From NCBI GenBank assembly GCA_002104535.1, contig NBOG01000006.1, positions 1 to 64,000 of the forward strand: a DNA stretch of 64,000 bases. Reading direction: 5' to 3'. The notes beneath the pieces were generated by a model. It searched no databases. It worked only from the letters and a program-made list of their open reading frames with translations, and was not told the origin of the DNA. This DNA is from Cognaticolwellia sediminilitoris. Lineage in GTDB: Bacteria; Pseudomonadota; Gammaproteobacteria; Enterobacterales; Alteromonadaceae. A program made the translations under genes and the position numbers. Positions 1 to 9,773 of the stretch are shown here, one piece after another. Position 1 is the stretch's first letter, and each line of letters starts with the position of its first letter.

Positions 1-4
1 GCGC

Positions 5-32
5 ATTCTACGCAACTCAGTTTTAATGTCAA
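5..32 (-). promoter_or_regulatory. Downstream rRNA promoter (P2-like), reading left
   Basis: On the minus strand a consensus -35 TTGACA (27-32) is separated by 16 bp from a -10 TAGAAT (5-10) and followed by GCGC. The 16-bp spacer and GC-rich discriminator are typical of stable-RNA promoters. The transcript leaves the window immediately, so its gene is not seen. Confidence 0.7.
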
Positions 33-174
33 CGCTTTTTTGAAACTTTTTAAACTTTCTTTTCAGAAGATTTAAAACTTAACTTTGAAACGTTAAGTTA
101 ACTAAATCAGCCTAAACTGAACGAGATAACTTATTAAAACCGCCTCTTCGACTTGTCCCGAAGAAGTGGAGCGA

Positions 175-202
175 ATTTTAGAGATTTATCGCCCCGCGTC
201 AA
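175..202 (-). promoter_or_regulatory. Upstream rRNA promoter (P1-like), reading left
   Basis: On the minus strand -35 TTGACG (197-202), a 16-bp spacer and -10 TAAAAT (175-180) are followed by a C-rich discriminator (TCGCTCC). It lies 170 bp upstream of a second promoter of the same build, matching the tandem P1-P2 layout of gammaproteobacterial rRNA operons. Confidence 0.65.
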
Positions 203-435
203 CCGCTAAATGCAATTAAATTGAGAAAAGGTGTTTGTTTGCTTTTTATTTGTACAAGTCCTGAGTTGGTTGTGTTTTAAATGTGCAAAACGTCTTAATA
301 TCGAGCTATATATAAGTTTTAGTCATAGCCTCCATCTTAATATTTTCATTATTCAAATCTTCATTTACATGAAAAACACTATCATTTAATAAATTTTGTT
401 AAGATAACTGCATCAATCAACAAAACTATACTTAT

Positions 436-981
436 ATGAATAACAATAATTTTCGTAGTTACCGCGGTATAACGCCTTTATTAGGCCAAGCTGTTTATAT
501 TGATCAATCATCAGTACTTGTTGGTGACATTACTTTAGGCGATGACTCTAGTATTTGGCCTTTAGTTGCTGCGCGTGGTGATGTTAATAAAATTACTATC
601 GGCGCTAGAACTAATATTCAAGACGGTACTGTGCTTCATGTCACCCGAAAGAGCGCAAGTAATCCTAATGGCAACCCTCTTATTATTGGCAATGATGTTA
701 CTGTTGGGCATAAATGTATGTTGCATGGTTGTACTTTAGGTGATCGTATTTTAGTCGGTATGGGCGCTATTATTATGGATGGTGCTGTAGTTGAAGATGA
801 TGTCTTTATCGGTGCTGGTAGTTTAGTACCCCCGAATAAAACCCTCAAAAGCGGCTTCCTCTATGTCGGTAACCCAGTTAAACAAGCCAGAGAGTTAAAA
901 GAAAGCGAAGCTAAGTTTCTTAAACAGTCGGCTATTAACTATGTGGAATTAAAAGCTGAATATATAGCAGATAACTGTTAG
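436..981 (+). CDS. yrdA: Gamma-class carbonic anhydrase family protein
   Basis: This 181-residue protein is a left-handed beta-helix of hexapeptide repeats (roughly residues 15-140) with a short C-terminal helix, the usual build of the YrdA/CaiE gamma-carbonic anhydrase family. The three histidines that bind the metal in this family are present as H68, H92 and H97 (VLHVT, VGHKCMLHG). The family forms trimers with metal sites between subunits; many bacterial members have weak or unproven carbonic anhydrase activity, so the physiological reaction is uncertain. It stands alone on the plus strand between the leftward rRNA promoters and the leftward DUF1488-aroE pair, as in E. coli where yrdA adjoins yrdB and aroE. 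The ATG at 436 has no strong ribosome binding site but is the only start that gives the normal family length. Confidence 0.9.
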   Translation: MNNNNFRSYRGITPLLGQAVYIDQSSVLVGDITLGDDSSIWPLVAARGDVNKITIGARTNIQDGTVLHVTRKSASNPNGNPLIIGNDVTVGHKCMLHGCTLGDRILVGMGAIIMDGAVVEDDVFIGAGSLVPPNKTLKSGFLYVGNPVKQARELKESEAKFLKQSAINYVELKAEYIADNC

Positions 982-992
982 CGGATTATGAT

Positions 993-1226
993 TTAACGCA
1001 TTTCTATATGAATTTCATCGCCGTCTGGCTCATTTTTTTCGAGCCAGAGTTCTACGACCTCTTCTAAATCATATTTGGTACAATTATCAATTTCCGCTAA
1101 TTGCTTTAACTGCATTGAGTGAAAGTATATGGTTATTTTTTGTCCCGATAATTGTCCTGTAAAAGACCAAGCGTCATGTTGCTTATCAAAATGTAAGTCA
1201 TCATTAAATAAAATTGCTTGGTTCAT
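993..1226 (-). CDS. DUF1488 family protein (YrdB-like)
   Basis: A 77-residue acidic protein resembling the small DUF1488 family, which includes E. coli YrdB. The pattern W-S/F-x-G followed by an alternating strand segment and an acidic C-terminal helix (EEVVELWLEK) fits that family, whose function is unknown. It lies 21 bp downstream of aroE on the same strand and is probably cotranscribed with it; the same pairing occurs in E. coli. No signal peptide, metal motif or catalytic motif is visible. The gene is convergent with the carbonic anhydrase gene, with only 11 bp between stop codons, so transcripts from the two sides may overlap. Confidence 0.75.
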   Translation of the reverse strand: MNQAILFNDDLHFDKQHDAWSFTGQLSGQKITIYFHSMQLKQLAEIDNCTKYDLEEVVELWLEKNEPDGDEIHIEMR

Positions 1227-1247
1227 CTATTATTATCTCAACTTTCG

Positions 1248-2060
1248 TTATGTTAATTGCGCTCTTAAAGCCGCAAGTACAGGATCTACATCCGGGTTAA
1301 TACCAGTCCAAATTTGGAAGCTTGCGGCAGCCTGTCCAACCAACATCCCTAAACCATCAATGACCTGAGCAACACCGAGGTTTTTCGCCTGCTTTAAAAA
1401 GTCCGTTTGCTCTCTACCATAAACCATATCATAACAAGCAACCGAACTTTTAATGGTTTGATTGGCTATTGGCAGACTTGCCCCCGATAAACCAACTGAT
1501 GTGGCATTTATAATAACATCAAAAGTTAAATGCTCTGTATCTGCAAAGGTCAGCGCTGAAATAGTGTTATCGGGATAATGCTGAATTATTGCTTGGGCTT
1601 TACTTAAAGTTCTATTGGCGATAGTTAAAGATTTTGGTGATTGTTCTAAAAGTGATTGTACTACGCCTTTAGCAGCGCCACCTGCGCCGAGCAATAGAAT
1701 TCTACTATTTCGAAGTTGCACTTTGTGGTTAAGTAAATCAGTGACTAAACCAATTCCATCTGTGGTATCACCATAAATGATACCTTCAGAAAAGGTTAAA
1801 GTATTAACGGCACCTGCTAACTTAGCCCGCTCACTCAACTCATCGCAAAGCGCAAATGCTTGCTCTTTGAATGGCGCTGTAACATTAGCTCCTTTCCCCT
1901 CTGTTGCAATTAAACTTTTAATAGCAACATCAAATTTTCCGAGTTCTACTAATTCACTTTGATAGTTAAGACTTTGTTTAGTTTGAAGCGCAAACTGCTG
2001 ATGTATAAAAGGTGATTTTGATTGAGCTATGGGGTTACCAAATACGCGATATTGATCCAT
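1248..2060 (-). CDS. aroE: Shikimate dehydrogenase (NADP)
   Basis: AroE reduces 3-dehydroshikimate to shikimate with NADPH in aromatic amino acid biosynthesis. From the chosen start the protein has 270 residues, the normal length. The N-terminal substrate domain starts VFGNPIAQSKSPFIH and carries the catalytic lysine K65 in NVTAPFKE and the aspartate D101 in GDTTDGIG. A Rossmann domain follows with GAGGAAKG and the NRT segment (ANRTLSKA) that binds NADP phosphate. The open frame runs upstream to 2120, but that extension adds 20 residues without family similarity and enters the hemF terminator hairpin, so the ATG at 2060 is preferred. It precedes DUF1488 and follows hemF and tsaC on the same strand, the usual gammaproteobacterial order. 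Confidence 0.93.
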   Translation of the reverse strand: MDQYRVFGNPIAQSKSPFIHQQFALQTKQSLNYQSELVELGKFDVAIKSLIATEGKGANVTAPFKEQAFALCDELSERAKLAGAVNTLTFSEGIIYGDTTDGIGLVTDLLNHKVQLRNSRILLLGAGGAAKGVVQSLLEQSPKSLTIANRTLSKAQAIIQHYPDNTISALTFADTEHLTFDVIINATSVGLSGASLPIANQTIKSSVACYDMVYGREQTDFLKQAKNLGVAQVIDGLGMLVGQAAASFQIWTGINPDVDPVLAALRAQLT

Positions 2061-2124
2061 GAGATTACTTGCTTTTGTGTTTAACTGTAGCCTAACCCAG
2101 TTATTAAATGATGAATACAAAAAA

Positions 2125-2145
2125 AGCAGCCTACTGATGACTGCT
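2125..2145 (-). terminator. Probable terminator downstream of hemF
   Basis: On the minus strand AGCAG...CTGCT arms (2141-2145 with 2125-2129) are followed by seven T residues (2119-2125). The stem is short, so strength is uncertain, but its place between hemF and aroE is sensible. Confidence 0.5.
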
Positions 2146-2253
2146 ATTTATAACAATTAACACTAGTTAATAATTTAATTCATAGCTGGCTTATAAATCT
2201 CATTAAATACTAAGCCAACTATGTGTTTATCACTAACAAGTGAAATATTAAAT

Positions 2254-3704
<1,451 letters not shown>

Positions 3705-3785
3705 ATTTAGATCTGAATATGTTTGAAAGTAATTTACCAGTGATTATACGTTTTTTAATGAAAAACAACATGACTAGAACAAAAA

Positions 3786-3814
3786 AACGGCAAGAGTTTA
3801 TTACTCTTACCGTT
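3786..3814 (-). terminator. Rho-independent terminator of the acyl-CoA ligase gene
   Basis: A 12-bp stem with one mismatch (3786-3797 with 3803-3814) and loop of five bases is followed on the minus strand by seven T residues (3781-3787). It lies directly after the stop codon of the leftward acyl-CoA ligase gene. Confidence 0.75.
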
Positions 3815-3836
3815 AATATAGTAAAATTCGGTTTAT

Positions 3837-5468
3837 TTAAGATTCAAACAAGGTTTTAATTTTCTCTCTTAAAACAAACTTTTGTACCTTACCCGTAGAC
3901 GTTTTCGGTAACTCACTAAAAATTATAGTTTTAGGCACTTTAAAACCAGCTAAGTGTTCTCGACAATGCAGAATAACCTCTTGCTCTGTTAAGTTCTTAC
4001 CTGATTTCAAGCCGACAAATGCACAGGGTGTTTCTCCCCATTTCTCGTCTTTCATAGCAACGACTGCCGCTTCTAAAATATCAGGGTGCTGATATAAAAC
4101 CCCTTCAACTTCTACTGAAGAGATGTTTTCTCCACCAGAAATAATAATATCTTTTGAGCGGTCACGAATTTCAATATAGCCATCAGGGTGTTTAACGGCT
4201 AAATCACCTGAGTGAAACCAACCGCCAGCAAATGCTTCTTCAGTCGCTTTTGCATTTTTCAAGTAACCCTTCATCGTAGTGTTGCCGCGAAACATAATCT
4301 CGCCCATAGTTTCACCATCAGCGCAAACAGGCTGCATAGTATCAGGGTCAAGCACATCGACATCTTCTTGAGTTAGATAGCGTACACCTTGCCGTGCTTT
4401 TAAAGCAGCTCGTTCGTCGGCACTGCGATCATTCCATTCATCTTTCCATTCGCTTACCACGCACGGTCCATAAACTTCAGTTAAGCCATAGCTTTGAGTG
4501 ATTTCAATACCGATATTTTCGATACCTTTAATAACAGCAGCAGGTGGTGGCGCTCCAGCGGTCATTACTTTAATGTTTTTAGGTAATTGCGCCAGTAAAC
4601 TTTCATCAGCATTTAAAATCATGTTAAGTACGATAGGTGCGCCGCAAAAGTGACTGACTTTATGCTCTATCATGGCATTAACGATGGCGCTAACTTCTAC
4701 TTGCCGTAAGCAAATTTGAGTCCCCCCTACAGCCACTATCGTCCACGGAAAACACCAACCATTGCAATGGAACATTGGCAAAGTCCATAAATAATTAGTG
4801 TTGTGATCTGTCGGCCAAATAAAATTATGTCCAAGTGCATTTAAATAGGCGCCACGGTGCGAATAAACTACACCTTTTGGATTTCCTGTGGTACCCGAGG
4901 TGTAATTAAGTGCCAACGATTGCCACTCATCGAATATAAAAGAACCGGTAAAATTTTCATCACCTTGATTAAGTAAGTCTTGATATTCTATTGAGCCAAG
5001 ACGCTCTCCACCTGGGCCTTCGATATCGTCAATATCGATTACTAAAGGATTACGTTTAGAAATAGCTAAAGCTTGCTTAACGACTCCAGAAAAAGCGGTA
5101 TCGGTTAACAGTACGTCACATTCAGCATGATCTAAAATAAAAGCTATATTGGTCGCATCGAGACGAATATTAATAGCATTTAACACCGCACCAGTTAAAG
5201 GTACACCAAAATGAGCATCAAGGAATGCTGGGATATTCGCCGCCATAATACTCACGGTTTGACCAGGTTTTACTCCACAACTAATCAGACCTGATGCTAA
5301 TCGACGGACATTTTCACGATATTGTTGATAGGTAAATTTTTGTTTGCCATGAATTATCGCAATTTTTTCTGGATGAACATCTGCCGTGCGATTTAGAAAG
5401 TTAATCGGCGTTAACGGCTGGCTATTAGCTGGAACCTTATCTAAACCTTGGTGATAAATATTACCCAT
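3837..5468 (-). CDS. AMP-dependent acyl-CoA synthetase
   Basis: An acyl-adenylate-forming CoA ligase of about 543 residues. The P-loop motif YTSGTTGNPKGVVYSHRG lies near residue 190, the A5 motif QSYGLTEVYGP near 325, the hinge segment SGDLAVKHPDGY and RDRSKDIIISGGENIS near 425-445, and the C-terminal catalytic lysine in PKTSTGKVQKFVLRE near 525. The arrangement is that of medium-chain fatty acyl-CoA ligases and relatives that activate short or sulfur-containing acids such as 3-methylthiopropionate; substrate cannot be set from sequence. The frame begins with TTG at 5480, but an AGGA ribosome binding site lies inside the first codons and is correctly spaced for the second ATG of a tandem pair, so 5468 is chosen. 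It stands alone between tsaC and purE, with its own terminator. Confidence 0.88.
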   Translation of the reverse strand: MGNIYHQGLDKVPANSQPLTPINFLNRTADVHPEKIAIIHGKQKFTYQQYRENVRRLASGLISCGVKPGQTVSIMAANIPAFLDAHFGVPLTGAVLNAINIRLDATNIAFILDHAECDVLLTDTAFSGVVKQALAISKRNPLVIDIDDIEGPGGERLGSIEYQDLLNQGDENFTGSFIFDEWQSLALNYTSGTTGNPKGVVYSHRGAYLNALGHNFIWPTDHNTNYLWTLPMFHCNGWCFPWTIVAVGGTQICLRQVEVSAIVNAMIEHKVSHFCGAPIVLNMILNADESLLAQLPKNIKVMTAGAPPPAAVIKGIENIGIEITQSYGLTEVYGPCVVSEWKDEWNDRSADERAALKARQGVRYLTQEDVDVLDPDTMQPVCADGETMGEIMFRGNTTMKGYLKNAKATEEAFAGGWFHSGDLAVKHPDGYIEIRDRSKDIIISGGENISSVEVEGVLYQHPDILEAAVVAMKDEKWGETPCAFVGLKSGKNLTEQEVILHCREHLAGFKVPKTIIFSELPKTSTGKVQKFVLREKIKTLFES

Positions 5469-5728
5469 CATCTTCCTCAATTTTCTAACGTGGCCATTAA
5501 TAAGTCACTATAGCTATATTAACTCTTCAACATGAAAATATAATACGCCAATAATTAAATTATAAAATTATCCTTTGGTCTACATCATTAAAAGTTGAGT
5601 TTTATCCGTTTATCAAAATAATTGTCATTTCAGAATACTTACAAACACGTTATAATCTCGGCTTAAACTTCACCTAATCGTTACAAAACGTTGGGTTTCA
5701 AATCTTTTCATCAAAAGGCACTAAGCAT

Positions 5729-6211
5729 ATGAAAGTTGGGATTATCATGGGGTCAAAATCAGATTGGCCAACCATGCAGCATGCAGCTGAAATGTTAGAT
5801 CTATTTAATGTACCTTACGAAACAAAAGTTGTTTCAGCGCACAGAACTCCTCACTTACTCGCCGAATATGCAGAAAGCGCAAAAGACCGTGGGCTAAAAG
5901 TTATTATCGGTGGCGCTGGTGGCGCTGCACATTTACCCGGTATGGCTGCAGCTTATACCTGTCTGCCAGTATTAGGTGTACCTGTGCAATCGAAAGCATT
6001 AAATGGTCAAGACTCATTACTGTCAATTGTGCAAATGCCAAAAGGCATTGCCGTCGGTACGTTAGCCATAGGTACAGCAGGCGCTGCAAATGCTGGCTTA
6101 TTAGCCGCACAAATTATTGGAACGTTTGATCCGGTCGTTCAAGCTGCTATTGAAAAGTTTAGAGCAGAACAAACTCAAACCATTCTTGATAATCCAAATC
6201 CGGCAGAATAA
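5729..6211 (+). CDS. purE: N5-carboxyaminoimidazole ribonucleotide mutase
   Basis: PurE (class I) rearranges N5-CAIR to CAIR in de novo purine synthesis, working with PurK. The 160-residue protein begins with MGSKSDWP, the phosphate-binding loop, followed by SAHRTP with the catalytic histidine and [12 protein letters not shown], all hallmarks of the bacterial class I enzyme. It forms an operon with purK, whose start lies 10 bp after its stop. Upstream a TATAAT hexamer (5651-5656) is a likely -10 box although the -35 is poor. About 30 bp further on, 5682-5697 has an AAACGTT core resembling a PurR operator, but only about nine of sixteen positions match the E. coli consensus, so control by PurR is tentative. 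Confidence 0.95.
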   Translation: MKVGIIMGSKSDWPTMQHAAEMLDLFNVPYETKVVSAHRTPHLLAEYAESAKDRGLKVIIGGAGGAAHLPGMAAAYTCLPVLGVPVQSKALNGQDSLLSIVQMPKGIAVGTLAIGTAGAANAGLLAAQIIGTFDPVVQAAIEKFRAEQTQTILDNPNPAE

Positions 6212-6221
6212 GGCAAGCGTG

Positions 6222-7376
6222 ATGAATGTTTTAGTATTAGGTGCAGGACAATTGGCTCGTATGATGGCCCTCGCCGTTAAGCCTTTAAATATCAATGTTC
6301 GAGCTTTTGATGTTGGCTCAGGCAATGTCTTTGATCCACTTTCAAGCAATATTGTTTTTGGTGATTTAACCCAAGGAATAGAATTTGCGGACTTTATCAC
6401 GGCTGAATTTGAACATATTGACCACCAAACACTTGCGCTTTGCCAAGCATCAGGAAAACTTCGTCCATCAAGCCAAGCCATTAAAGTTGGTGGTGATAGA
6501 CGCTTAGAAAAGGACCTCTTAGTCAAATGTGATGTTGCTAATGCGAAACACAAAATTATCACTACAAAAGCAGATTTTGACCAAGCCTTAAACAGCCTGA
6601 CTTTTCCATTAATTTTAAAAAGTGCATTAGCGGGTTATGACGGTAAAGGTCAATGGCGCTTAAAAGACCAAACTAATGCTGAAGAAATCTGGCATGACAT
6701 TAAAGATTTTTTTGATGGTGGTGCTCAAGGCGTAACTAATGCAGTTGTTGCTGAACAAATGGTGCCATTTGATCGTGAGGTTTCTTTAGTTGGAGCTCGG
6801 GATAGCCAAGGTAATACCGTAGTTTATCCATTAACCGAGAATCATCATACTAACGGCGTACTGAGTGTATCTATTGCCACGCAGGTCAATGAAGCACTTC
6901 AAGCACAAGCCAAACAGGTGTTTGATAGCATCGCCAATGAGTTAAATTATATTGGTGTATTAGCGATTGAGTTTTTCCAAATTGGTGAGCAATTATTAGT
7001 TAACGAAATTGCACCTCGCGTGCATAATTCTGGTCATTGGACACAGCAAGGTGCGGATACTTGTCAATTTGAGAATCATTTACGTGCAGTATGTGACTTA
7101 CCTCTGGGTAGCACAGCGTTAGTTCGACCTTCTGCGATGATTAATATTCTGGGTGAAGAGCAAGTGCCGAATGATATATTAAACGTGGCAAGTACAACTT
7201 TACATTGGTATGGAAAGTCTAAACGTGCTGGTCGTAAAATGGGTCATATCAATGTTTCTGGTAAAAATGAGCAGGAATTAGCTACTAGATTACAGTTACT
7301 TGCTGACATTTTGCCTGAAGAGGCATTTGATGAACTTAAGCCTTACGTAACTGCCTATCAAAATAAATTAAGCTAA
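6222..7376 (+). CDS. purK: N5-carboxyaminoimidazole ribonucleotide synthase
   Basis: PurK uses ATP and bicarbonate to carboxylate AIR to N5-CAIR, the substrate of PurE. The 384-residue protein has an N-terminal Rossmann-like lobe (VLGAGQLARMMALA), a central ATP-grasp domain (GGDRRLEKDLL, GYDGKGQW, EQMVPFDREVS) and the metal-binding NEIAPRVHNSGHWT motif near residue 265. The open frame extends upstream into purE, but the ATG at 6222, ten bases after the purE stop and preceded by AAGG, gives the canonical N-terminus. Length is near the usual 355-390. The operon ends at a hairpin terminator at 7413-7434. Confidence 0.95.
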   Translation: MNVLVLGAGQLARMMALAVKPLNINVRAFDVGSGNVFDPLSSNIVFGDLTQGIEFADFITAEFEHIDHQTLALCQASGKLRPSSQAIKVGGDRRLEKDLLVKCDVANAKHKIITTKADFDQALNSLTFPLILKSALAGYDGKGQWRLKDQTNAEEIWHDIKDFFDGGAQGVTNAVVAEQMVPFDREVSLVGARDSQGNTVVYPLTENHHTNGVLSVSIATQVNEALQAQAKQVFDSIANELNYIGVLAIEFFQIGEQLLVNEIAPRVHNSGHWTQQGADTCQFENHLRAVCDLPLGSTALVRPSAMINILGEEQVPNDILNVASTTLHWYGKSKRAGRKMGHINVSGKNEQELATRLQLLADILPEEAFDELKPYVTAYQNKLS

Positions 7377-7412
7377 TCCTCTGTACTTAGATTAGTACTT
7401 ATTGACCATGAC

Positions 7413-7434
7413 AAAGCCAGTTCACACTGGCTTT
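7413..7434 (+). terminator. Terminator of purEK
   Basis: Perfect 9-bp stem (AAAGCCAGT/ACTGGCTTT) with a four-base loop and a run of T residues (7432-7437). It sits between purK and the convergent zinc-finger gene. Confidence 0.85.
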
Positions 7435-7442
7435 TTTATCGA

Positions 7443-8009
7443 CTAAGCCTTTTGAAAGTGCCCACAAGGTTTAGCAGCACATTGAAGTTTTTCACCTGCA
7501 GCCATCTGCCTCTTTAAAAGTAGAGCAAAGCCACACTTTTCACACTCACCTATAATGGGTTCGTGATTGACAACAAATTTACATTTTGGATAGTGATCAC
7601 AAGAATAAAAGGTTTTGCCAAATCGACTCGTTTTTGACTGTAAGTGGCCTTTTTTACATTGAGGACATTTAACATCTTGTTGTTCAAGTTCATTTTCATC
7701 TTGAGCAACAATATGGTGGCAATCAGGATAATTTGTGCAACCAATAAACATACCATAACGGCCCTGCTTTACCGCTAGTTCATGGCCACACTCTGGACAT
7801 TCGCTGCCGACAAGTACTTTATCGTCAACTCGTTCATGTTCAACTACAGGTTTTGTATATTCACATTCTGGATATGCCGTACAGCCAAAAAATGAACCAG
7901 ATTTACTGCGCTTAATCGCGAGCTTGGCACCACAATCTGGACAAACTTCTGCTGTTTTCTCTAAGGCATGCTCATGACGTGAAAATAATGGCTTTTCGGG
8001 ATTTGACAT
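7443..8009 (-). CDS. Topoisomerase-type C4 zinc-finger protein (YrdD-like)
   Basis: A protein of about 188 residues made almost wholly of tandem zf-C4_Topoisom modules: CPDCGAKLAIKRSKSGSFF then GCTAYPEC, CPECGHELAVKQGRYGMF then GCTNYPDC, CPQCKKGHLQ through CDHYPKC, and a variant fourth module beginning CEKCGF. Such modules form the ssDNA-binding C-terminus of topoisomerase I; stand-alone versions such as E. coli YrdD have no settled function. No topoisomerase catalytic domain is present. The gene follows smg on the same strand, as yrdD does in E. coli. The start is unsettled: ATG 8009 abuts a terminator-like hairpin and T-run with no Shine-Dalgarno, while ATG 8048 would read through that hairpin and add 13 residues unlike the family. 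Confidence 0.85.
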   Translation of the reverse strand: MSNPEKPLFSRHEHALEKTAEVCPDCGAKLAIKRSKSGSFFGCTAYPECEYTKPVVEHERVDDKVLVGSECPECGHELAVKQGRYGMFIGCTNYPDCHHIVAQDENELEQQDVKCPQCKKGHLQSKTSRFGKTFYSCDHYPKCKFVVNHEPIIGECEKCGFALLLKRQMAAGEKLQCAAKPCGHFQKA

Positions 8010-8038
8010 AAAAAATGCACCTAAGAAATTAGGTGCAT
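8010..8038 (-). terminator. Terminator-like hairpin directly before the zinc-finger gene start
   Basis: On the minus strand a perfect 10-bp stem (arms 8029-8038 and 8015-8024, four-base loop) is followed by six T residues that touch the ATG at 8009. It has the form of an intrinsic terminator for the upstream smg/dprA transcript but could also act as an attenuator or hide the start of the zinc-finger gene. Confidence 0.75.
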
Positions 8039-8125
8039 AGTATGCCATACATTATGGAGTGAACTGTAGTGTAATTTTCGTGCAACGCTATTGGTTTGCT
8101 ATGTAGCTAATGAAAATAGGATAAG

Positions 8126-8599
8126 CTAGTGTAAAAGCCCTTCTTGCTCATCGAAAATCAAATCTTCCATCTGGGAATAAGCGCTTTCTTTACCTGGAAC
8201 ATTAAACAACACCATAAGCACAACCCACTTTAAATCATCGATTGAAAAGAATTGTGTATCTAATTCCATTACTCGATCAATAACCATTTCACGGGTGGTG
8301 AAATCTAATAAATTTACCTGTTCTAAAAACATTAAAAATCCTCGACATTCAACATCAAGAATTTGGCTTTCTTCACTGGTATAAATACGAACAGATTGAT
8401 TACCGACACGGGTTAAATAAGGATAAGCTTCAGTGTCTTGCAAGGCAGCAAGTTTTTCTAGCCACGCAAGTGCTTTATAAATTTCATCTTGGTGAAAGCC
8501 AGCACGAGTTAACTCGTCTGTCAGTAATTCGTGATCTACCATGACCTCGGCTTCACTATGAATATAATTTTCAAAAAGGTACATCAAGATATCAAACAT
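8126..8599 (-). CDS. smg: DUF494 family protein Smg
   Basis: A 157-residue acidic protein of the Smg/DUF494 family, matching the E. coli length. The N-terminus [19 protein letters not shown] and the region from [25 protein letters not shown] are typical; the central and C-terminal parts are predicted helical. The biochemical function is unknown; the gene is nearly always next to dprA in gammaproteobacteria, and here it starts 2 bp after the dprA stop, so the two are cotranscribed and probably coupled. No membrane segment or catalytic motif is visible. A link to DNA processing is suggested only by context. Confidence 0.93.
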   Translation of the reverse strand: MFDILMYLFENYIHSEAEVMVDHELLTDELTRAGFHQDEIYKALAWLEKLAALQDTEAYPYLTRVGNQSVRIYTSEESQILDVECRGFLMFLEQVNLLDFTTREMVIDRVMELDTQFFSIDDLKWVVLMVLFNVPGKESAYSQMEDLIFDEQEGLLH

Positions 8600-8601
8600 A
8601 A

Positions 8602-9741
8602 CTAGCCCCTATTTAATTTAAGGTAACCTCCTGGTACTGCTGATACCAGACCCCTAAGCTCAAGCACTGTTAATCGAGTTAATACTACATCTATCGGTAG
8701 TTTACTGCGAGAAACCACTAAATCGACTGGCGTGATTTCATATCCCACACTAGCTAACATTGCATCGTTACACAAGCCCTGTTCTTCACTTTTTTCTAGC
8801 GAATTATCTTTCTCTTTGTTTATATTTAAGTTTAAAGTATTTGCTGGAATATCTTCAAACTCTTCTACTATATCGGCAATACCTTCAACAAGTTTAGCAC
8901 CTTGTTGAATTAACCAATGACAACCTTTAGCTTGAGCATTATAAATCGAGCTTGGTACAGCAAATACTTCTCTGCCTTGCTCTAAAGCACAACGCGCAGT
9001 GATTAACGAACCACTTTTTAAAGAAGCTTCAACCACCACCACACCTGAGCTTAAACCACTGATCAAACGGTTTCTTTTTGGAAAGTGGCCTGCCTTAGGT
9101 GCCATACCTGGTGCAAATTCACTGATAATTAAGCCGCTATTAGCAATGATATTTTTTTGTAATGTTTTATGTCTTGCTGGATAGGTTATATCTAACCCCG
9201 TTGCTACTACTGCAATGGTATAGCTTTTGTGATGCAAAGCTCCTAGATGTGCTTGCGCATCAATACCTAACGCCATGCCACTCGTGATAACAAATTTTTC
9301 GCTTAATTCTCCGGCAAATTTATGGGCAATTTCTCGACCTGATATAGTGGCATTTCGGCTACCAACCATCGCAATTTTAGGCAATGTCAGTAAATCAGCA
9401 TTTCCTCGAATAAAAAGCACGAGCGGCGGATCATAAATTTCTTTTAATAATGCTGGGTAAGTAGGGTCATCAAAGACAATTATTGTGCTTTCACATTTTG
9501 CTGAGTTTGAGATTATTTTACTCAATGAATCCCAGTCAGGAGAAGTAATAGCAAAGCGTTGTGGCGAAGTTAAGCCTGATTCAGAGAGGTCTGTATTGGA
9601 TGAGAATAACGAAGTTAGGCCAAACTTTTTAACAAGTAGTATTTTTTTATGATTGGCTAGCCGTGGAATCGCTTTCACTGCTAGCCAGAAATGAACAGCA
9701 GAGAGCTCTGCTGTTACTGTATTGCTTTTGATATTTGCCAC
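8602..9741 (-). CDS. dprA: DNA-processing protein DprA
   Basis: DprA binds incoming single-stranded DNA and loads RecA during natural transformation; in non-competent species its role is less clear. The 379-residue protein has an N-terminal helical region, the central Rossmann-like SMF domain with [13 protein letters not shown] (about 128-140) and [12 protein letters not shown], the [12 protein letters not shown] motif, and a C-terminal winged helix (about 310-375). The start codon is GTG at 9741 with a strong AAGGAG site nine bases upstream. It lies 32 bp after the LysM gene and 2 bp before smg, so the three may form one leftward operon. Natural competence cannot be concluded from this gene alone. 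Confidence 0.95.
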   Translation of the reverse strand: MANIKSNTVTAELSAVHFWLAVKAIPRLANHKKILLVKKFGLTSLFSSNTDLSESGLTSPQRFAITSPDWDSLSKIISNSAKCESTIIVFDDPTYPALLKEIYDPPLVLFIRGNADLLTLPKIAMVGSRNATISGREIAHKFAGELSEKFVITSGMALGIDAQAHLGALHHKSYTIAVVATGLDITYPARHKTLQKNIIANSGLIISEFAPGMAPKAGHFPKRNRLISGLSSGVVVVEASLKSGSLITARCALEQGREVFAVPSSIYNAQAKGCHWLIQQGAKLVEGIADIVEEFEDIPANTLNLNINKEKDNSLEKSEEQGLCNDAMLASVGYEITPVDLVVSRSKLPIDVVLTRLTVLELRGLVSAVPGGYLKLNRG

Positions 9742-9773
9742 TTTCTTCTCCTTAAGAGTGGCTCACGCTAAGG

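Larger units (their letters stand above)
1..435. other. rRNA operon promoter/leader region and yrdA upstream region
   Basis: No protein gene is visible here. The minus strand carries two rRNA-type promoters (listed separately) that fire out of the left edge. The stretch between them would be the start of the rRNA leader. It holds an 8-bp hairpin (76-83 with 92-99) and a second small hairpin around 144-165 with TCTTCG/CGAAGA arms. Positions 203-435 are AT-rich and would include the upstream AT element of the rRNA promoter and the promoter of the rightward carbonic anhydrase gene; no clear sigma-70 site for the latter stands out. In E. coli yrdA also lies beside an rRNA operon, so a 16S gene just left of the window is expected by inference. 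Confidence 0.6.

Noticed and set aside
5682-5697. PurR operator upstream of purE
   Set aside because: Only the AAACGTT core and a few flanking positions match the consensus, so it is noted in the purE entry but not called as a site.
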